Shown here piece by piece: positions 63,851 to 64,000 of a stretch of 64,000 bases of DNA. Each line of letters starts with the position of its first letter. The stretch's first letter is position 1. The notes beneath the pieces were generated by a model that did no database searches, was not told the origin of the DNA, and saw nothing but the letters and a program-made list of their open reading frames with translations. The DNA is taken from positions 12,671,703 through 12,735,702 of the forward strand of contig NC_133224.1 of assembly GCF_040436345.1 (NCBI RefSeq), written 5' to 3'. This DNA comes from Pagrus major (Eukaryota; Chordata; Actinopteri; Spariformes; Sparidae). A program made the position numbers and the translations under genes.

Positions 63851-64000
63851 ACCCTCTGCTGTTCAAACACAACAATACAATGACAAGGAGAGAGAGGAGA
63901 CTGCAGGTATAATGATTACCCTGTTAGATCCATGAGCTTTACGAGCAAAATAACCGTGTGATATGTCGGTAGACACTGTCACAGTCCCAAGATGGTATCG

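Noticed and set aside
60070..64000. Possible further pde5a exons
   Set aside because: No segment with the expected GAF-A continuation between AG and GT sites was found; the frames here are short and unrelated, so intron 3 probably extends past the window.

Overview
The window is nuclear genomic DNA from a vertebrate, almost certainly a teleost fish. It has split genes with GT-AG introns, many dinucleotide and tetranucleotide microsatellites, and many fish-type transposon remnants (hAT, Tc1/mariner, TTAA-flanked foldback MITEs, Ty3/gypsy, Penelope-like and L2-type LINE pieces). There are no bacterial operons, CRISPR arrays or recognisable RNA genes. The species cannot be named from the sequence.

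Three genes can be supported. (1) A complete 13-exon zcchc4 on the + strand (coding 10506-19925, 496 residues) encodes the 28S rRNA N6-adenosine methyltransferase family. Its GRF finger, DPPF catalytic motif, Cys/His-rich zinc region and CCHC knuckle are all intact. A CCAAT box and a perfect CRE lie just upstream of its ATG. (2) Inside zcchc4 intron 5, on the opposite strand, lies a complete six-coding-exon TRIM-type gene (16611 down to 13751, 433 residues). It has the standard TRIM exon series (96 nt, 237 nt, a tiny exon, SPRY exon), but its first coding exon is a cysteine-free 73-residue segment instead of RING and B-box domains. (3) At the right end, the first three coding exons of a pde5a (cGMP-specific phosphodiesterase 5) gene run from 51785 to 60069. 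The gene continues beyond the window.

Layout: 1-10.3 kb is non-coding, with a diverged ~300-bp repeat array carrying CTCF-like cores, split by a hAT element with an exact 8-bp target duplication, plus a second hAT-type element near 6-7 kb. zcchc4 and its nested gene occupy 10.3-20.0 kb. About 31 kb (20.0-51.5 kb) has no convincing gene. It holds the TTAA foldback family, a Penelope-like 3' end flanked by inverted copies, an internally deleted gypsy element, LINE tails, microsatellites and a perfect 64-bp spacerless palindrome. From 51.5 to 64 kb is the 5' part of pde5a, whose introns contain LINE remnants and copies of a three-member unnamed repeat family, one ending about 30 bp before exon 3.

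The genes do not form a pathway. zcchc4 acts on rRNA, pde5a on cGMP signalling, and the nested SPRY protein is probably an adaptor or immune-type protein. The most interesting items are the RING-less, B-box-less nested TRIM gene, the perfect palindrome, the Penelope-like inverted structure and the repeat-borne CTCF-like motif cluster.
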